Source: Chryseobacterium wanjuense (GTDB taxonomy: Bacteria; Bacteroidota; Bacteroidia; Flavobacteriales; Weeksellaceae). Taken from it: DNA of 64,000 bases. The translations under genes were made by a program, and so were the position numbers. This document shows, piece by piece, positions 25,514 through 33,886 of the stretch. Below the pieces are notes generated by a model that did not search any database, was not told the DNA's origin, and saw only the letters and a list, made by a program, of their open reading frames with translations. The stretch spans positions 558,001 to 622,000 of the forward strand of contig NZ_FOIU01000002.1 of NCBI RefSeq assembly GCF_900111495.1. Reading direction: 5' to 3'. Each line of letters begins with the position of its first letter. The stretch's first letter is position 1.

Positions 25514-26515
25514 TAATGCAAAGTTCACAAAGATTTTATTTAAATTTTTTATGAATATTTTTCGGTCACAAAGGCACTTCGTTCAGCAAATGATAGCAAT
25601 AGAAAAGTCGTTGCCATCAAAAATATTTGTAATACGAAGAAAAACATTTGAGTAAATTACGTTTAAATAAATTTTTCTTTTAATGCAAAGTTCACAAGAT
25701 TTTATTTAAATTTTTTATGAACATTTTTCGGTCGCAAAGGCACTTCGTTCAGCAAATGATAGCAATAGAAAAGTCGTTGCCATCAAAAAATATTTGTAAT
25801 ACGAAGAAAAACATTTGAGTAAATTACTTTTAAATAAATTTTTCTTTTAATGCAAAGCTCACAAAGATTTTATTTAAATTTTTTATGGACATTTTTTGGT
25901 CGCAAAGGCACTTCGTTCAGCAAATGATAGCAATAGAAAAGTCGTTGCCATCAAAAATATTTGCAATGCGAAGAAAAACATTTGAGTAAATTACTTTTAA
26001 ATAAATTTTTCTTTTAATGCAAAGCTCACAAAGATTTTATTTAAATTTTTTATGGACATTTTTCGGGCGCAAAGGCACTTCGTTCAGCAAATGATAGCAA
26101 TAGAAAAGTCGTTGCCATCAAAAATATTTGCAATGCGAAGAAAAACATTTGAGTAAATTACTTTTAAATAAATTTTTCTTTTAATGCAAAGCTCACAAAG
26201 ATTTTATTTAAATTTTTTATGGACATTTTTCGGGCGCAAAGGCACTTCGTTCAGCAAATGATAGCAATAGAAAAGTCGTTGCCATCAAAAATATTTGTAA
26301 TACGAAGAAAAACATTTGAGTAAATTACGTTTAAATAAATTTTTCTTTTAATGCAAAGCCCACAAATATTTTATTTAAATTTTTTATGAACATTTTTCGG
26401 TCGCAAAGGCACTTTGTTCAGCAAATGATAGCAATAGAAAAGTCGTTGCCATCAAAAATATTTGTAATACGAAGAAAAACACTTGAGTAAATTACGTTTA
26501 AATAAATTTTTCTAT
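25514..26515. repeat. Tandem array of six 167-bp repeats, non-coding
   Basis: Units start with TAATGCAAAG at 25514, 25681, 25848, 26015, 26182 and 26349, a constant period of 167 bp. Unit 2 has one deleted and one added base that cancel out. 167 is not a multiple of three and no frame crosses the units. Each unit has TTTATTTAAA near its start and TTTAAATAAA near its end (complementary), a TGATAGCAA/TTGCCATCA stem, and TTTGTAATACGAA. That last motif becomes TTTGCAATGCGAA in units 3 and 4, two changes that keep the pairing. The array fills most of the 1.2-kb gap (25351-26595) between divergent genes. Confidence 0.92.
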
Positions 26516-26570
26516 TTTTTTTTACCAAAATTTTAAGATTTTTATTAAAGCAAGGATAAAACGAAAAATT

Positions 26571-26578
26571 TATCTTTG
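26571..26578 (+). promoter_or_regulatory. Predicted -7 box of the bestrophin gene
   Basis: TATCTTTG is an exact TAnnTTTG match 17 bp before the ATG at 26596; no clear TTTG lies upstream. Confidence 0.5.
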
Positions 26579-26595
26579 TAAGACCAACAAATTTT

Positions 26596-27474
26596 ATGAG
26601 AGTTTACAACACTAAAAATTTCCTGAAAATCCTTTTCAGTCTGCACAAAAGCGACACCATGAAAATCCTTTTCCCGACCATGGTTCTGGTAGGGTTATAT
26701 TCGTGGGGCATCGAATTTCTGGAAGTTGAATATTTTCATCTTTCTTCAAAATCTACGGTCAGTAATGTAAGCCTGATTCATTCTCTGCTGGGTTTTGTGC
26801 TTTCTTTATTGCTTGTTTTCAGGACAAATACAGCGTATGACCGATGGTGGGAAGGGAGAAAACTTTGGGGAAAGCTGGTGAATGACACTCGGAATTTTGC
26901 GATAAAAATCAATGCAATTCTTGAAAACGACAGACAAGATGCCGAACAAATCGCAAGGTATTTAAAATATTTCCCGCATTTTCTGGCTAAACATCTTTCA
27001 AAAGAATCAACAAGACTTGCTTTGGATGAAGATTATTCTGAGATTGAAGAATACATCAAACATCATGGCCCGAGTGAAATTATCATTCTTTTAACCCATA
27101 AATTAAATCAATTAAAAAAAGAAGGAAAAATCTCAGATGTTGAAATGCTGTATCTCGACACCCAGCTTTCCGGGTTTCTTGATGTCTGCGGAGGTTGCGA
27201 GAGAATTAAAAACACTCCGATTCCGTATTCTTATTCTTCTTTTGTGAAGAAGTTTATCATTCTGTATGTTTTGGCATTACCTGTTGCTTATGTAATATCT
27301 ATCGGGTTTTTCATTATTCCGCTTACGGTTTTTGTTTATTATGTTTTAATGAGCCTTGAAATGATCGCCGAAGAAATAGAAGACCCTTTCAGTAATGATG
27401 AAAATGATATTCCGATGGAAGCTATTGCCCAAAATATTGAGAAAAGTGTTCATCAGATCATGGATTTAAAATGA
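26596..27474 (+). CDS. Bestrophin-family anion channel
   Basis: The 292-residue protein has the bacterial bestrophin layout: two N-terminal membrane helices, the signature FRTNTAYDRWWEGRKLWGKLVNDTRN near residues 77-102 (given in part), two further helices around 215-255, and the tail SLEMIAEEIEDPFSNDENDIPMEA in shortened form, which is the Ca-clasp-like segment. Bacterial homologues are pentameric ion channels, one of which (KpBest) conducts cations. It is an inner membrane protein and monocistronic. Confidence 0.92.
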   Translation: MRVYNTKNFLKILFSLHKSDTMKILFPTMVLVGLYSWGIEFLEVEYFHLSSKSTVSNVSLIHSLLGFVLSLLLVFRTNTAYDRWWEGRKLWGKLVNDTRNFAIKINAILENDRQDAEQIARYLKYFPHFLAKHLSKESTRLALDEDYSEIEEYIKHHGPSEIIILLTHKLNQLKKEGKISDVEMLYLDTQLSGFLDVCGGCERIKNTPIPYSYSSFVKKFIILYVLALPVAYVISIGFFIIPLTVFVYYVLMSLEMIAEEIEDPFSNDENDIPMEAIAQNIEKSVHQIMDLK

Positions 27475-27514
27475 TAAAATCTTTTTCAACTGAAAAATCG
27501 TAACTATTTATAAT

Positions 27515-27522
27515 TAATTTTG
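27515..27522 (+). promoter_or_regulatory. Possible -7 box close to a TTG start
   Basis: TAATTTTG matches TAnnTTTG. Transcription would begin only about 6-9 nt before the TTG start codon at 27536, giving a nearly leaderless mRNA. Confidence 0.35.
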
Positions 27523-27535
27523 TAAAAAAATAAAA

Positions 27536-28066
27536 TTGGTACACAAATTAAAACTGGAAGAGCTCAACAGGATCGATGTGGAAACATTCAAAAATGTTGA
27601 AAAAATTCCTTTGGTCGTGGTTTTGGATAATATCAGAAGTATGCACAATGTAGGAGCGACGTTCAGAACGGCGGATGCTTTTTTGATTCAGAAAATTGTT
27701 CTTTGCGGAATTACTCCTCAACCGCCACATCGTGAAATTCATAAAGCAGCATTAGGCGCAACGGAGAGCGTTGACTGGAGCCATGAAAGTGATATTAATA
27801 CAGCAATAAATGATTTAAAGTCTCAGGGTTTTGAAATTGTTGGCATTGAGCAGACCACCGACAGCCGGATGATTACTGATTTTGTGATTGATCAATCTAA
27901 AAAATATGCCATTATTTTAGGAAATGAAGTGGAAGGAATCAGTGATGAAGCCTTACAAAACATCGATTCTTTCATAGAAATTCCACAGTTGGGAACAAAG
28001 CATTCTTTGAATGTAAGTGTCTGTGGCGGAATCGTAATGTGGGAGTTTGCAAAGGCCTTAAAATAA
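27536..28066 (+). CDS. TrmH/SpoU-family RNA 2'-O-methyltransferase
   Basis: The 176-residue protein has the SPOUT knot motifs: VVLDNIRSMHNVGATFRTAD (motif 1, with the catalytic Arg), ILGNEVEGIS (motif 2) and IPQLGTKHSLNVSVCGGIV (motif 3). The N-terminal RNA-binding extension is short. It would methylate a ribose in tRNA or rRNA with S-adenosylmethionine; the target cannot be told. The start codon is TTG, as the first ATG lies inside motif 1. Confidence 0.92.
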   Translation: MVHKLKLEELNRIDVETFKNVEKIPLVVVLDNIRSMHNVGATFRTADAFLIQKIVLCGITPQPPHREIHKAALGATESVDWSHESDINTAINDLKSQGFEIVGIEQTTDSRMITDFVIDQSKKYAIILGNEVEGISDEALQNIDSFIEIPQLGTKHSLNVSVCGGIVMWEFAKALK

Positions 28067-28068
28067 AA

Positions 28069-28101
28069 AAACTGCAGAAGTCCTAATAGACAGTGCAGTT
28101 T
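28069..28101 (+). terminator. Terminator-like hairpin
   Basis: AAACTGCA and TGCAGTTT are perfect arms 17 bp apart, directly after the stop of the methyltransferase gene. The T-run is weak. Confidence 0.6.
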
Positions 28102-28236
28102 GAAATAAATCTAATAAAAAGTAAAAATGAAAGGCTACAAAGGTAAGTTTTTTTTCTTCACAAACAAATTTTAAGATTGCTTTTTTTTGAATTTTATCAA
28201 AATAAACATTTTAAATTTATTTGTAATAGATCAGCA

Positions 28237-29015
28237 TTAATCGTCAAATAAATCAATTTCGATAATGTTGTTTTCTTTTTTAATCTTATTTTTATAATAT
28301 CTTTCCATATTCTTTTTAAATTCACTACTGCTTTTTCCGTCTTGGGTTTCAAGGATATCCATACCCTGAAAATTTTTATTTGGGTTTTCCCGATATTCCT
28401 TATATAATTTTTTATATTGCTTTTGGTCTATGGGATAAAGCTTTACATTATTGGTTTTCTTACTTAAAGTTCCTTTGATTTTTTGAATTGAAATAAGCTG
28501 AAAAGTATGAGTCAAAGTGCTGTCTGTTATTTTATGATGAGTCCCGGTAAGCCGTGAAATTTATATGGTCCGTCTGATAGGGGAATATCTGTAGAAAACC
28601 ATGCCTCCTAAACTCTGCCGCCGAAATTCACAGTAGCTTTCTGTGCATTTATTTTATTGATTTCTTTTTTTTCTGAAGAAATATCCCAGTTCAAATTTCT
28701 TACATCAGAGACTGAATAAAAATCATTATTTATAGAAGTAATGAGAAAAACTTTTTGTGGATATTCCTTATAAACCCTGTCTACAAAAAGACTTAATTTA
28801 TAACCCTGAAGTGATGCAATCGAATCATTTTTATAGTTTTGAATATCATAAAAAACAGATCCTTCTTTATAAACATCCAAATACATGATTGATTTTGTAG
28901 TATCTTTTATTTTATTAATATCTTTATTGGATTTGTATTCATAAACAAATCGATTTGACTGGCAAAAAAGAAAAACTGGCAGAAAAAAACAAAATACACA
29001 TGCTTTCATTATCAA
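28237..29015 (-). pseudogene. GLPGLI-family secreted protein, inactivated by a nonsense codon and a frameshift
   Basis: The 5' half (from 29015) has a signal peptide and the start of a GLPGLI protein up to NFGGRV, then an in-frame TAG where the family has Trp (VWEAW). After the stop the same frame continues EAWFSTDIPLSDGPYKFHG and then LPGLIIK, the motif that names the family. One A is missing from the following A-run, and the rest (ITDSTLTHTFQLISIQ...) goes on in another frame to 28237. Two lesions make loss of function likely. Family members are secreted, of unknown role, and frequent in Flavobacteriia. Confidence 0.88.
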
Positions 29016-29207
29016 ATATACAATTATTCAACAACTAAGGATTTATTATTTCCTTAAAATCTGAATAGTTTCAAAGTATTAAATTTAACCATTTAAGATT
29101 TCAACATCTCTCTAAAACGAGAATGTCATAACTGTTGAGTATTTTTTCTTTTGCGAAACTTTTGCTTTTTGATAGAAATTTTATTTAATTTTTTATAAAT
29201 TAGCACT

Positions 29208-29858
29208 ATGTTTATCAAGGAATATATCTCAAAAGATTACCCGTGTTTTAGCTTGACTGACTCAATAGAATCAGCAAGAGACATGTTAGAAGCATTTGGA
29301 TATTCTCATGTTTTCATAAAAAAATCCCATCACTTTTACGGGGCACTTGCAGAAGATTTTCTTTATGAAGAAGAAGGAACGCTAAAGGATCTCGAGCATC
29401 AGATCGAGCGTTTCGCTATTCTTGAAGACAACAATATCATGGATAGCATCAGGTTGTTTTATACCTTCAATGCCAATGTAATTCCGGTGATCAACAAGGC
29501 TGAAAAGTATTTGGGATATATAAGCTGTGAAGATATTTTCCAGGATTTGTCGAAGTATCCTCTGTTTTCGGAATCGGGAGCCATTCTTACCGTGGAAGTT
29601 CCGTCCAGAAAATATTCGATGACGGAAATCGCCAACATTGTGGAAAGTAATAACTCCAAATTTTATGGTGCATTCATCAGTTTCATGTCCGATGAAGTGA
29701 TCCAGGTAACCATAAAGATCGGCAACGAAAACCTGAGCTCCATTGATGAAACATTCGACCGATATGATTATAGAATCGTTGAAAAATACTATTCTGATGA
29801 AAAATCGGATTTGTTTAAAGACAGATTCGGATTTTTACAAAAATTCATAGAAATATAA
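29208..29858 (+). CDS. CBS-domain protein
   Basis: The 216-residue protein starts with two CBS-like repeats (about 8-60 and 70-125; FSLTDSIESARDMLEAFGYSH and AILEDNNIMDSIRLFYTFNA, given in part), with VIPVINKAEKYLGYISCED as the typical end of the second. The C-terminal part (about 130-210) looks like an ACT-type fold. CBS pairs bind adenosine nucleotides as energy sensors. It precedes nadK by 6 bp, so the two form an operon, and its product may sense nucleotides related to NAD; that link is a guess. Confidence 0.85.
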   Translation: MFIKEYISKDYPCFSLTDSIESARDMLEAFGYSHVFIKKSHHFYGALAEDFLYEEEGTLKDLEHQIERFAILEDNNIMDSIRLFYTFNANVIPVINKAEKYLGYISCEDIFQDLSKYPLFSESGAILTVEVPSRKYSMTEIANIVESNNSKFYGAFISFMSDEVIQVTIKIGNENLSSIDETFDRYDYRIVEKYYSDEKSDLFKDRFGFLQKFIEI

Positions 29859-29864
29859 AAACTA

Positions 29865-30731
29865 ATGAAGGCAGCCATATATTCTCAGAAAAAAGATCTT
29901 GATACTTTTTTATATTTAAGCAAATTTATTTCCGAGTTGGAAAACCGAGGAGTAAAATCTGTTTTGTATGATGAAATGGCAGAAGCTCTTCAGTTTTCAA
30001 AAATTTTCGAAACCTTCAATTGTAAACAGGATCTTCTGGATAAGGAAGTCGATCTTTTCTTCACTTTCGGTGGAGACGGAACGATCGTTAATTCTTTAAC
30101 CTTTATCGAAGACCTTGAAATCCCGATCGTAGGGGTAAATACCGGAAGATTAGGGTTTCTGGCAAGCTTTACCAAAGAAGAAGCCTTTGCAGAGCTCGAT
30201 TCTATTCTGAAAGGTGATGTAAAAACAAGCCGCAGATCTGTCATTGAAGTCGTTTCGCCTCAATTAGAAGATTTTTTCCCTTATGCCTTAAATGATGTTA
30301 CGGTTTCCAGAAAAGAAACAACATCAATGGTAACAGTGGATTCTTATATTAATGGCGAGTTTTTAAATGTTTTCTGGGGAGACGGAGTGATCGTTTCCAC
30401 ACCGACTGGTTCTACCGCCTATTCTTTGAGCTGCGGCGGGCCGATCATCTCTCCGAACAACGAAAATTTCGTCATCACCCCCATCGCTCCCCACAACCTG
30501 AATGTGAGACCTTTGGTGGTAAACGACAGGGTAGAAATTAAATTTAAAGTGGAAAGCAGGGTTTCACAATATTCCCTTTCGCTGGATTCCCGATTGATAC
30601 ACATAGAAACGGACAAAGAAATTGTTATCAGAAAGGCCAATTTCCAGATTTTGCTGGTGCAGCCCAACAACCTGAGTTTCTATGAGACCATCCGCCAAAA
30701 GCTACTTTGGGGAAGGGATAAAAGAAATTAA
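29865..30731 (+). CDS. nadK: NAD kinase
   Basis: The 288-residue protein has the NAD-kinase signature FTFGGDGTIVNSL (GGDGT at 69-73, catalytic Asp71). GVNTGRLGFLASF and the NAD-binding STPTGSTAYSLSCGGPI follow, then IAPHNLNVRPLV. Length and motif order match family members. It makes NADP from NAD and ATP in the cytoplasm. It lies directly behind the CBS-domain gene. Confidence 0.96.
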   Translation: MKAAIYSQKKDLDTFLYLSKFISELENRGVKSVLYDEMAEALQFSKIFETFNCKQDLLDKEVDLFFTFGGDGTIVNSLTFIEDLEIPIVGVNTGRLGFLASFTKEEAFAELDSILKGDVKTSRRSVIEVVSPQLEDFFPYALNDVTVSRKETTSMVTVDSYINGEFLNVFWGDGVIVSTPTGSTAYSLSCGGPIISPNNENFVITPIAPHNLNVRPLVVNDRVEIKFKVESRVSQYSLSLDSRLIHIETDKEIVIRKANFQILLVQPNNLSFYETIRQKLLWGRDKRN

Positions 30732-30803
30732 CAATTAATCAAAAATTATTACCTTTACAGGAATTTTAAAAACACCTAATAATTTATCATTAAAAAGTAA
30801 AAC

Positions 30804-31874
30804 ATGAGCAGAATTTTCCCGGCAGGAGTTGCCACAGGTCAGTTAGTTACTGATATTTTTCAGCATGCTAAAGAAAACAAATTTGCATTACCTGCAGTAA
30901 ACGTGATTGGTTCCAGCAACGTAAATGCGGTATTGGAAACTGCAGCAAAATTAAACTCACCTGTTATTATTCAGTTCTCTAATGGTGGAGCTGCTTACAA
31001 TGCAGGAAAAGGATTAAGCAATGACGGGCAGAAAGCGGCTATTTTAGGAGGTATCGCCGGAGCAAAACATATTCATACCCTTGCAGAAGCTTACGGAGCT
31101 ACGGTAATTCTTCACACAGACCACTGTGCAAAGAAATTGTTGCCTTGGATCGACGGATTAATGGATGCTAACGAAGAATTCTTCAAGCAGACAGGAAAAT
31201 CTCTCTACTCTTCTCATATGTTGGATCTTTCTGAAGAATCTTTAGAAGAAAACCTGGAAGTTTCTGCTAAATATTTTGAAAGAATGGCTAAAATGCAGAT
31301 GACTCTTGAGGTAGAAATCGGAGTGACAGGAGGTGAAGAAGATGGTGTTGACAATTCAGATGTTGATAACTCAAAATTATATACTCAGCCGGAAGATGTA
31401 GCTTATACATATGAAAAACTGAAAGCTATTTCCGACAACTTCACGATTGCTGCTGCTTTCGGAAACGTACACGGAGTTTACAAGCCAGGAAACGTGGTTC
31501 TTACACCAAAAATCCTTGACAATTCTCAAAAGTATGTTCAGGAGAAATTCGGAACTGCTGCGAAGCCTGTTAATTTCGTATTCCACGGAGGTTCTGGTTC
31601 TACTTTGGAAGAAATCAGAGAGGCTATCGACTACGGAGTTATCAAAATGAATATTGATACTGACCTTCAGTTTGCATACACAGAAGGTATCAGAGATTAC
31701 ATGGTCAACAAAATTGATTATTTAAGAACTCAAATCGGAAATCCTGAAGGAGAAGAAGCACCAAACAAGAAATTCTACGACCCTAGAGTCTGGATGAGAA
31801 AAGGTGAAGAAACATTCTCTACAAGATTGGTAAAAGCATTTGAAGATTTAAATAACGTAAATACGCTTAAATAA
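30804..31874 (+). CDS. fbaA: Class II fructose-bisphosphate aldolase
   Basis: The 356-residue protein resembles the E. coli FbaA subfamily rather than the shorter GatY/KbaY type: FALPAVNVIGSSNVNAVLE at the start, VILHTDHCAKKLLPW with zinc-binding His, VEIGVTGGEEDG, then FGNVHGVYKPGNV and FVFHGGSGSTLEEI with further zinc ligands, and IKMNIDTDLQFA. It splits fructose 1,6-bisphosphate in glycolysis and makes it in gluconeogenesis. A TACCTTTA box lies at 30750-30757. The gene is not closely linked to other glycolytic genes. Confidence 0.97.
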   Translation: MSRIFPAGVATGQLVTDIFQHAKENKFALPAVNVIGSSNVNAVLETAAKLNSPVIIQFSNGGAAYNAGKGLSNDGQKAAILGGIAGAKHIHTLAEAYGATVILHTDHCAKKLLPWIDGLMDANEEFFKQTGKSLYSSHMLDLSEESLEENLEVSAKYFERMAKMQMTLEVEIGVTGGEEDGVDNSDVDNSKLYTQPEDVAYTYEKLKAISDNFTIAAAFGNVHGVYKPGNVVLTPKILDNSQKYVQEKFGTAAKPVNFVFHGGSGSTLEEIREAIDYGVIKMNIDTDLQFAYTEGIRDYMVNKIDYLRTQIGNPEGEEAPNKKFYDPRVWMRKGEETFSTRLVKAFEDLNNVNTLK

Positions 31875-31987
31875 ATTATAAATTTTGGATTATAGATTTT
31901 AAATATTCATCCTCAATAATTTAAATAAAATTAAAACAGGCTCTTTTACAATCTATAATTTGAAATTAAAAATCTAAAATTTCATAA

Positions 31988-32842
31988 ATGGCATTCGACT
32001 GGTTTAAAAGAAAAGCAAAAAACATTACCACCTCTACTGATGAAAAAAAGGATGTTCCCAAAGGTCTTTGGCATCAGACTCCGTCAGGAAAAGTAGTAGA
32101 ACACGATGAGTTGAAGAGAAACAACTATGTTTCTCCGGAAGACGGATTTCATGTAAGAATAGGAAGTGCAGAATTTTTTGACATCCTTTTTGATGAAGGT
32201 AAATTCACTGAACTAGATGCTAATGTTGAAAGTATAGACATGCTGAACTTCAAAGACACGAAGTCTTATACAGACCGTCTGAAAGAAGTAAAAGCTAAAA
32301 CAAAACTTACAGACTCTATCAGAAATGCCGTAGGAACCGTAAAAGGAACTGAAATGGTGGTTTCCTGTATGGATTTCGCATTTATCGGAGGTTCTTTGGG
32401 ATCTGTGATGGGCGAAAAAATCAGAAGAGCAGTAGATTATTGTATTAAAAACAAACTTCCTTATATGATCATTTGTCAGTCAGGAGGAGCGAGAATGCAG
32501 GAAGCTACATATTCTTTGATGCAGTTGGCAAAAGTACAGGCAAAACTGGCTCAGCTTTCAGAAGCAGGACTTTTATACATCGCTTACCTTTGCGACCCTA
32601 CTTTTGGAGGGATTACAGCATCTTTCGCGATGACAGCAGATATTATCATGGCTGAACCGGGAGCTTTGATCGGTTTCGCAGGGCCAAGAGTAATCCGTGA
32701 AACAATTGGTAGAGATCTACCGGAAGGGTTCCAGACATCTGAGTTCCTTCAGGAGAAAGGATTTGTTGATTTCATCGTAAAAAGAACCGAGATCAAAGAT
32801 ACCGTTGCTAAAACAGTAAATTTATTGGCGGTAAATGCTTAA
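31988..32842 (+). CDS. accD: Acetyl-CoA carboxylase carboxyltransferase subunit beta, without zinc-ribbon cysteines
   Basis: The 284-residue protein matches AccD along its length: WFKRKAKN at the start, [32 protein letters not shown] with the oxyanion-hole glycines, [10 protein letters not shown], and [21 protein letters not shown] near the end. In most AccD proteins residues 31, 34, 49 and 52 are cysteines that bind zinc (CPxC...CPxC). Here they are Thr, Gly, Ser and Asp, so the ribbon cannot hold zinc. The catalytic carboxyltransferase part is intact. It joins AccA to move CO2 from biotin to acetyl-CoA, the first step of fatty-acid synthesis. Confidence 0.95.
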   Translation: MAFDWFKRKAKNITTSTDEKKDVPKGLWHQTPSGKVVEHDELKRNNYVSPEDGFHVRIGSAEFFDILFDEGKFTELDANVESIDMLNFKDTKSYTDRLKEVKAKTKLTDSIRNAVGTVKGTEMVVSCMDFAFIGGSLGSVMGEKIRRAVDYCIKNKLPYMIICQSGGARMQEATYSLMQLAKVQAKLAQLSEAGLLYIAYLCDPTFGGITASFAMTADIIMAEPGALIGFAGPRVIRETIGRDLPEGFQTSEFLQEKGFVDFIVKRTEIKDTVAKTVNLLAVNA

Positions 32843-32862
32843 TAATTTGTAACAAAATACTA

Positions 32863-32894
32863 TAATCTCTCTCTAATTGGGGAGAGATTTTTAT
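32863..32894 (+). terminator. Rho-independent terminator of accD
   Basis: AATCTCTCTC and GGGGAGAGATT pair over eight or more bases and are followed by TTTTATTT. It ends two bases before the next start codon. Confidence 0.75.
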
Positions 32895-32896
32895 TT

Positions 32897-33409
32897 ATGA
32901 GAACTTTTAAGATATTTTTTAATACGATTCGTACATTAAGCTTTAAAAAGATCATGCGTCTTTTATCGCTTATTCTGCCACATCCTTTATTTTCTTTATT
33001 AAGTTTTCATGCAACCGTTCAGGCATTTGCGATTGCTCAGAAAAAATTTCCTGATACTGCCTCCAACAACGGGATTGGCAATTCTTTCAGACACGCGCTT
33101 TGGTGCTGCTTTATCATGATGTACTGCTGTAAGGTTTCGTCTCCGAAAAAGGCATTGGATTTTTGTAAAAGAATTACAGATATGCACGAGGATTTGTTTC
33201 CAAATCAGCCATTGGAAACGAAAATGGATCTTCACAATAACAAAGTCGGAATGGATTATTTTATGGAATTACTTCCTGGTGTTCATCGCCAGTTCTTCGA
33301 AAAAAGTTTTTTCATTGACGGCCTTGAGAAAAAAATGAAAGACGCGAAAGTTTTGAAAAATTTAGATGATGATTTTGAAGGTTTTTTGGTTTATCTTGAT
33401 GAGAAGTAA
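32897..33409 (+). CDS. Unrecognised protein, possibly DUF6973 family
   Basis: The 170-residue protein has the segment FPDTASNNGIGNSFRHALWCC, a Cys-rich stretch, then DMHEDLFPNQP and MDLHNNKVGMDYFMEL. The Asn-His-Asp pattern recalls the DUF6973 domain, found in other Bacteroidota proteins and of unknown function; this is a modest match. The N-terminus is basic and hydrophobic but no clear signal peptide is seen. A terminator sits directly before the ATG; a second ATG at 32954 (MRLLSL) is a possible alternative start. Confidence 0.65.
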   Translation: MRTFKIFFNTIRTLSFKKIMRLLSLILPHPLFSLLSFHATVQAFAIAQKKFPDTASNNGIGNSFRHALWCCFIMMYCCKVSSPKKALDFCKRITDMHEDLFPNQPLETKMDLHNNKVGMDYFMELLPGVHRQFFEKSFFIDGLEKKMKDAKVLKNLDDDFEGFLVYLDEK

Positions 33410-33439
33410 TTTTTTCTTTTTATTAAATTACCCAGAAAG

Positions 33440-33567
33440 TTTGTCATCCCGAAAGGATCTCAACAGTGAAATACAAAACACAATTCAGGGATAGCCTGAT
33501 TTTATAGAGATTGCTTCGTCGCTTCTGAACTACGTTCGCAGACCTTCAGTCTGTTCGCGATGACAAA
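33440..33567. repeat. Dispersed element bounded by TTTGTCATC/GATGACAAA
   Basis: The ends are inverted repeats and the inside contains CGAAAGGATCTCAACAGTG and TTCGCAGACCTTCAGTC-like segments. A shorter relative is at 49813-49894. This and the next two elements fill the 477-bp gene-free gap 33410-33886. Confidence 0.65.
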
Positions 33568-33583
33568 TAGTTGTAGCGACTAG

Positions 33584-33640
33584 AATTCCCCTCCTCTGGA
33601 GGGGTGGCGAAAATTCAAAGAATTTTTGACGGGGTGGTTT
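33584..33640. repeat. 57-bp dispersed element, copy 1 (GGAGGGGTGGCGAAAATTC type)
   Basis: It starts AATTCCCCTCC, has GGAGGGGTGGCGAAAATTC and ends GGGGTGGTTTT. The same element lies in the opposite orientation at 40905-40961. Confidence 0.75.
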
Positions 33641-33701
33641 TTAAAAGTGAATGCTTTAATAGTTAATGGTTAATTTTTACAATGTTAATTATCGCCTACC
33701 A

Positions 33702-33797
33702 GCTAGCCCCGATAGAAACGGCATCCTTTTTTGTTGCGGGCGGAGCAAAGCGGAGACCGTAACAAAAAAGATACAGTGGATAGCGGGAGAAAGCTCC
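33702..33797. repeat. Palindromic element (GCCCCGATAGAAACGGCATC type)
   Basis: TTTTTTGTTGCGG and CCGTAACAAAAAA are complementary with one mismatch, flanked by GCCCCGATAGAAACGGCATC and GGATAGCGGG. Its GC-rich composition differs sharply from the surrounding AT-rich DNA. Confidence 0.6.
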
Positions 33798-33886
33798 TAA
33801 AAAAAGAAAATGAAACCTTTAAAATCTCTCGTTTCTTTGTAATCTGAAGTTTTTTTGATAAGTTTAAACAATTATAATTTAATCAA

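Noticed and set aside
25514..26515. CRISPR array
   Set aside because: The repeats are contiguous 167-bp units without unique spacers, and no cas genes are present.
28237..28515. Separate 92-residue gene
   Set aside because: Its sequence continues the GLPGLI protein upstream after a one-base deletion, so it is the tail of a pseudogene.
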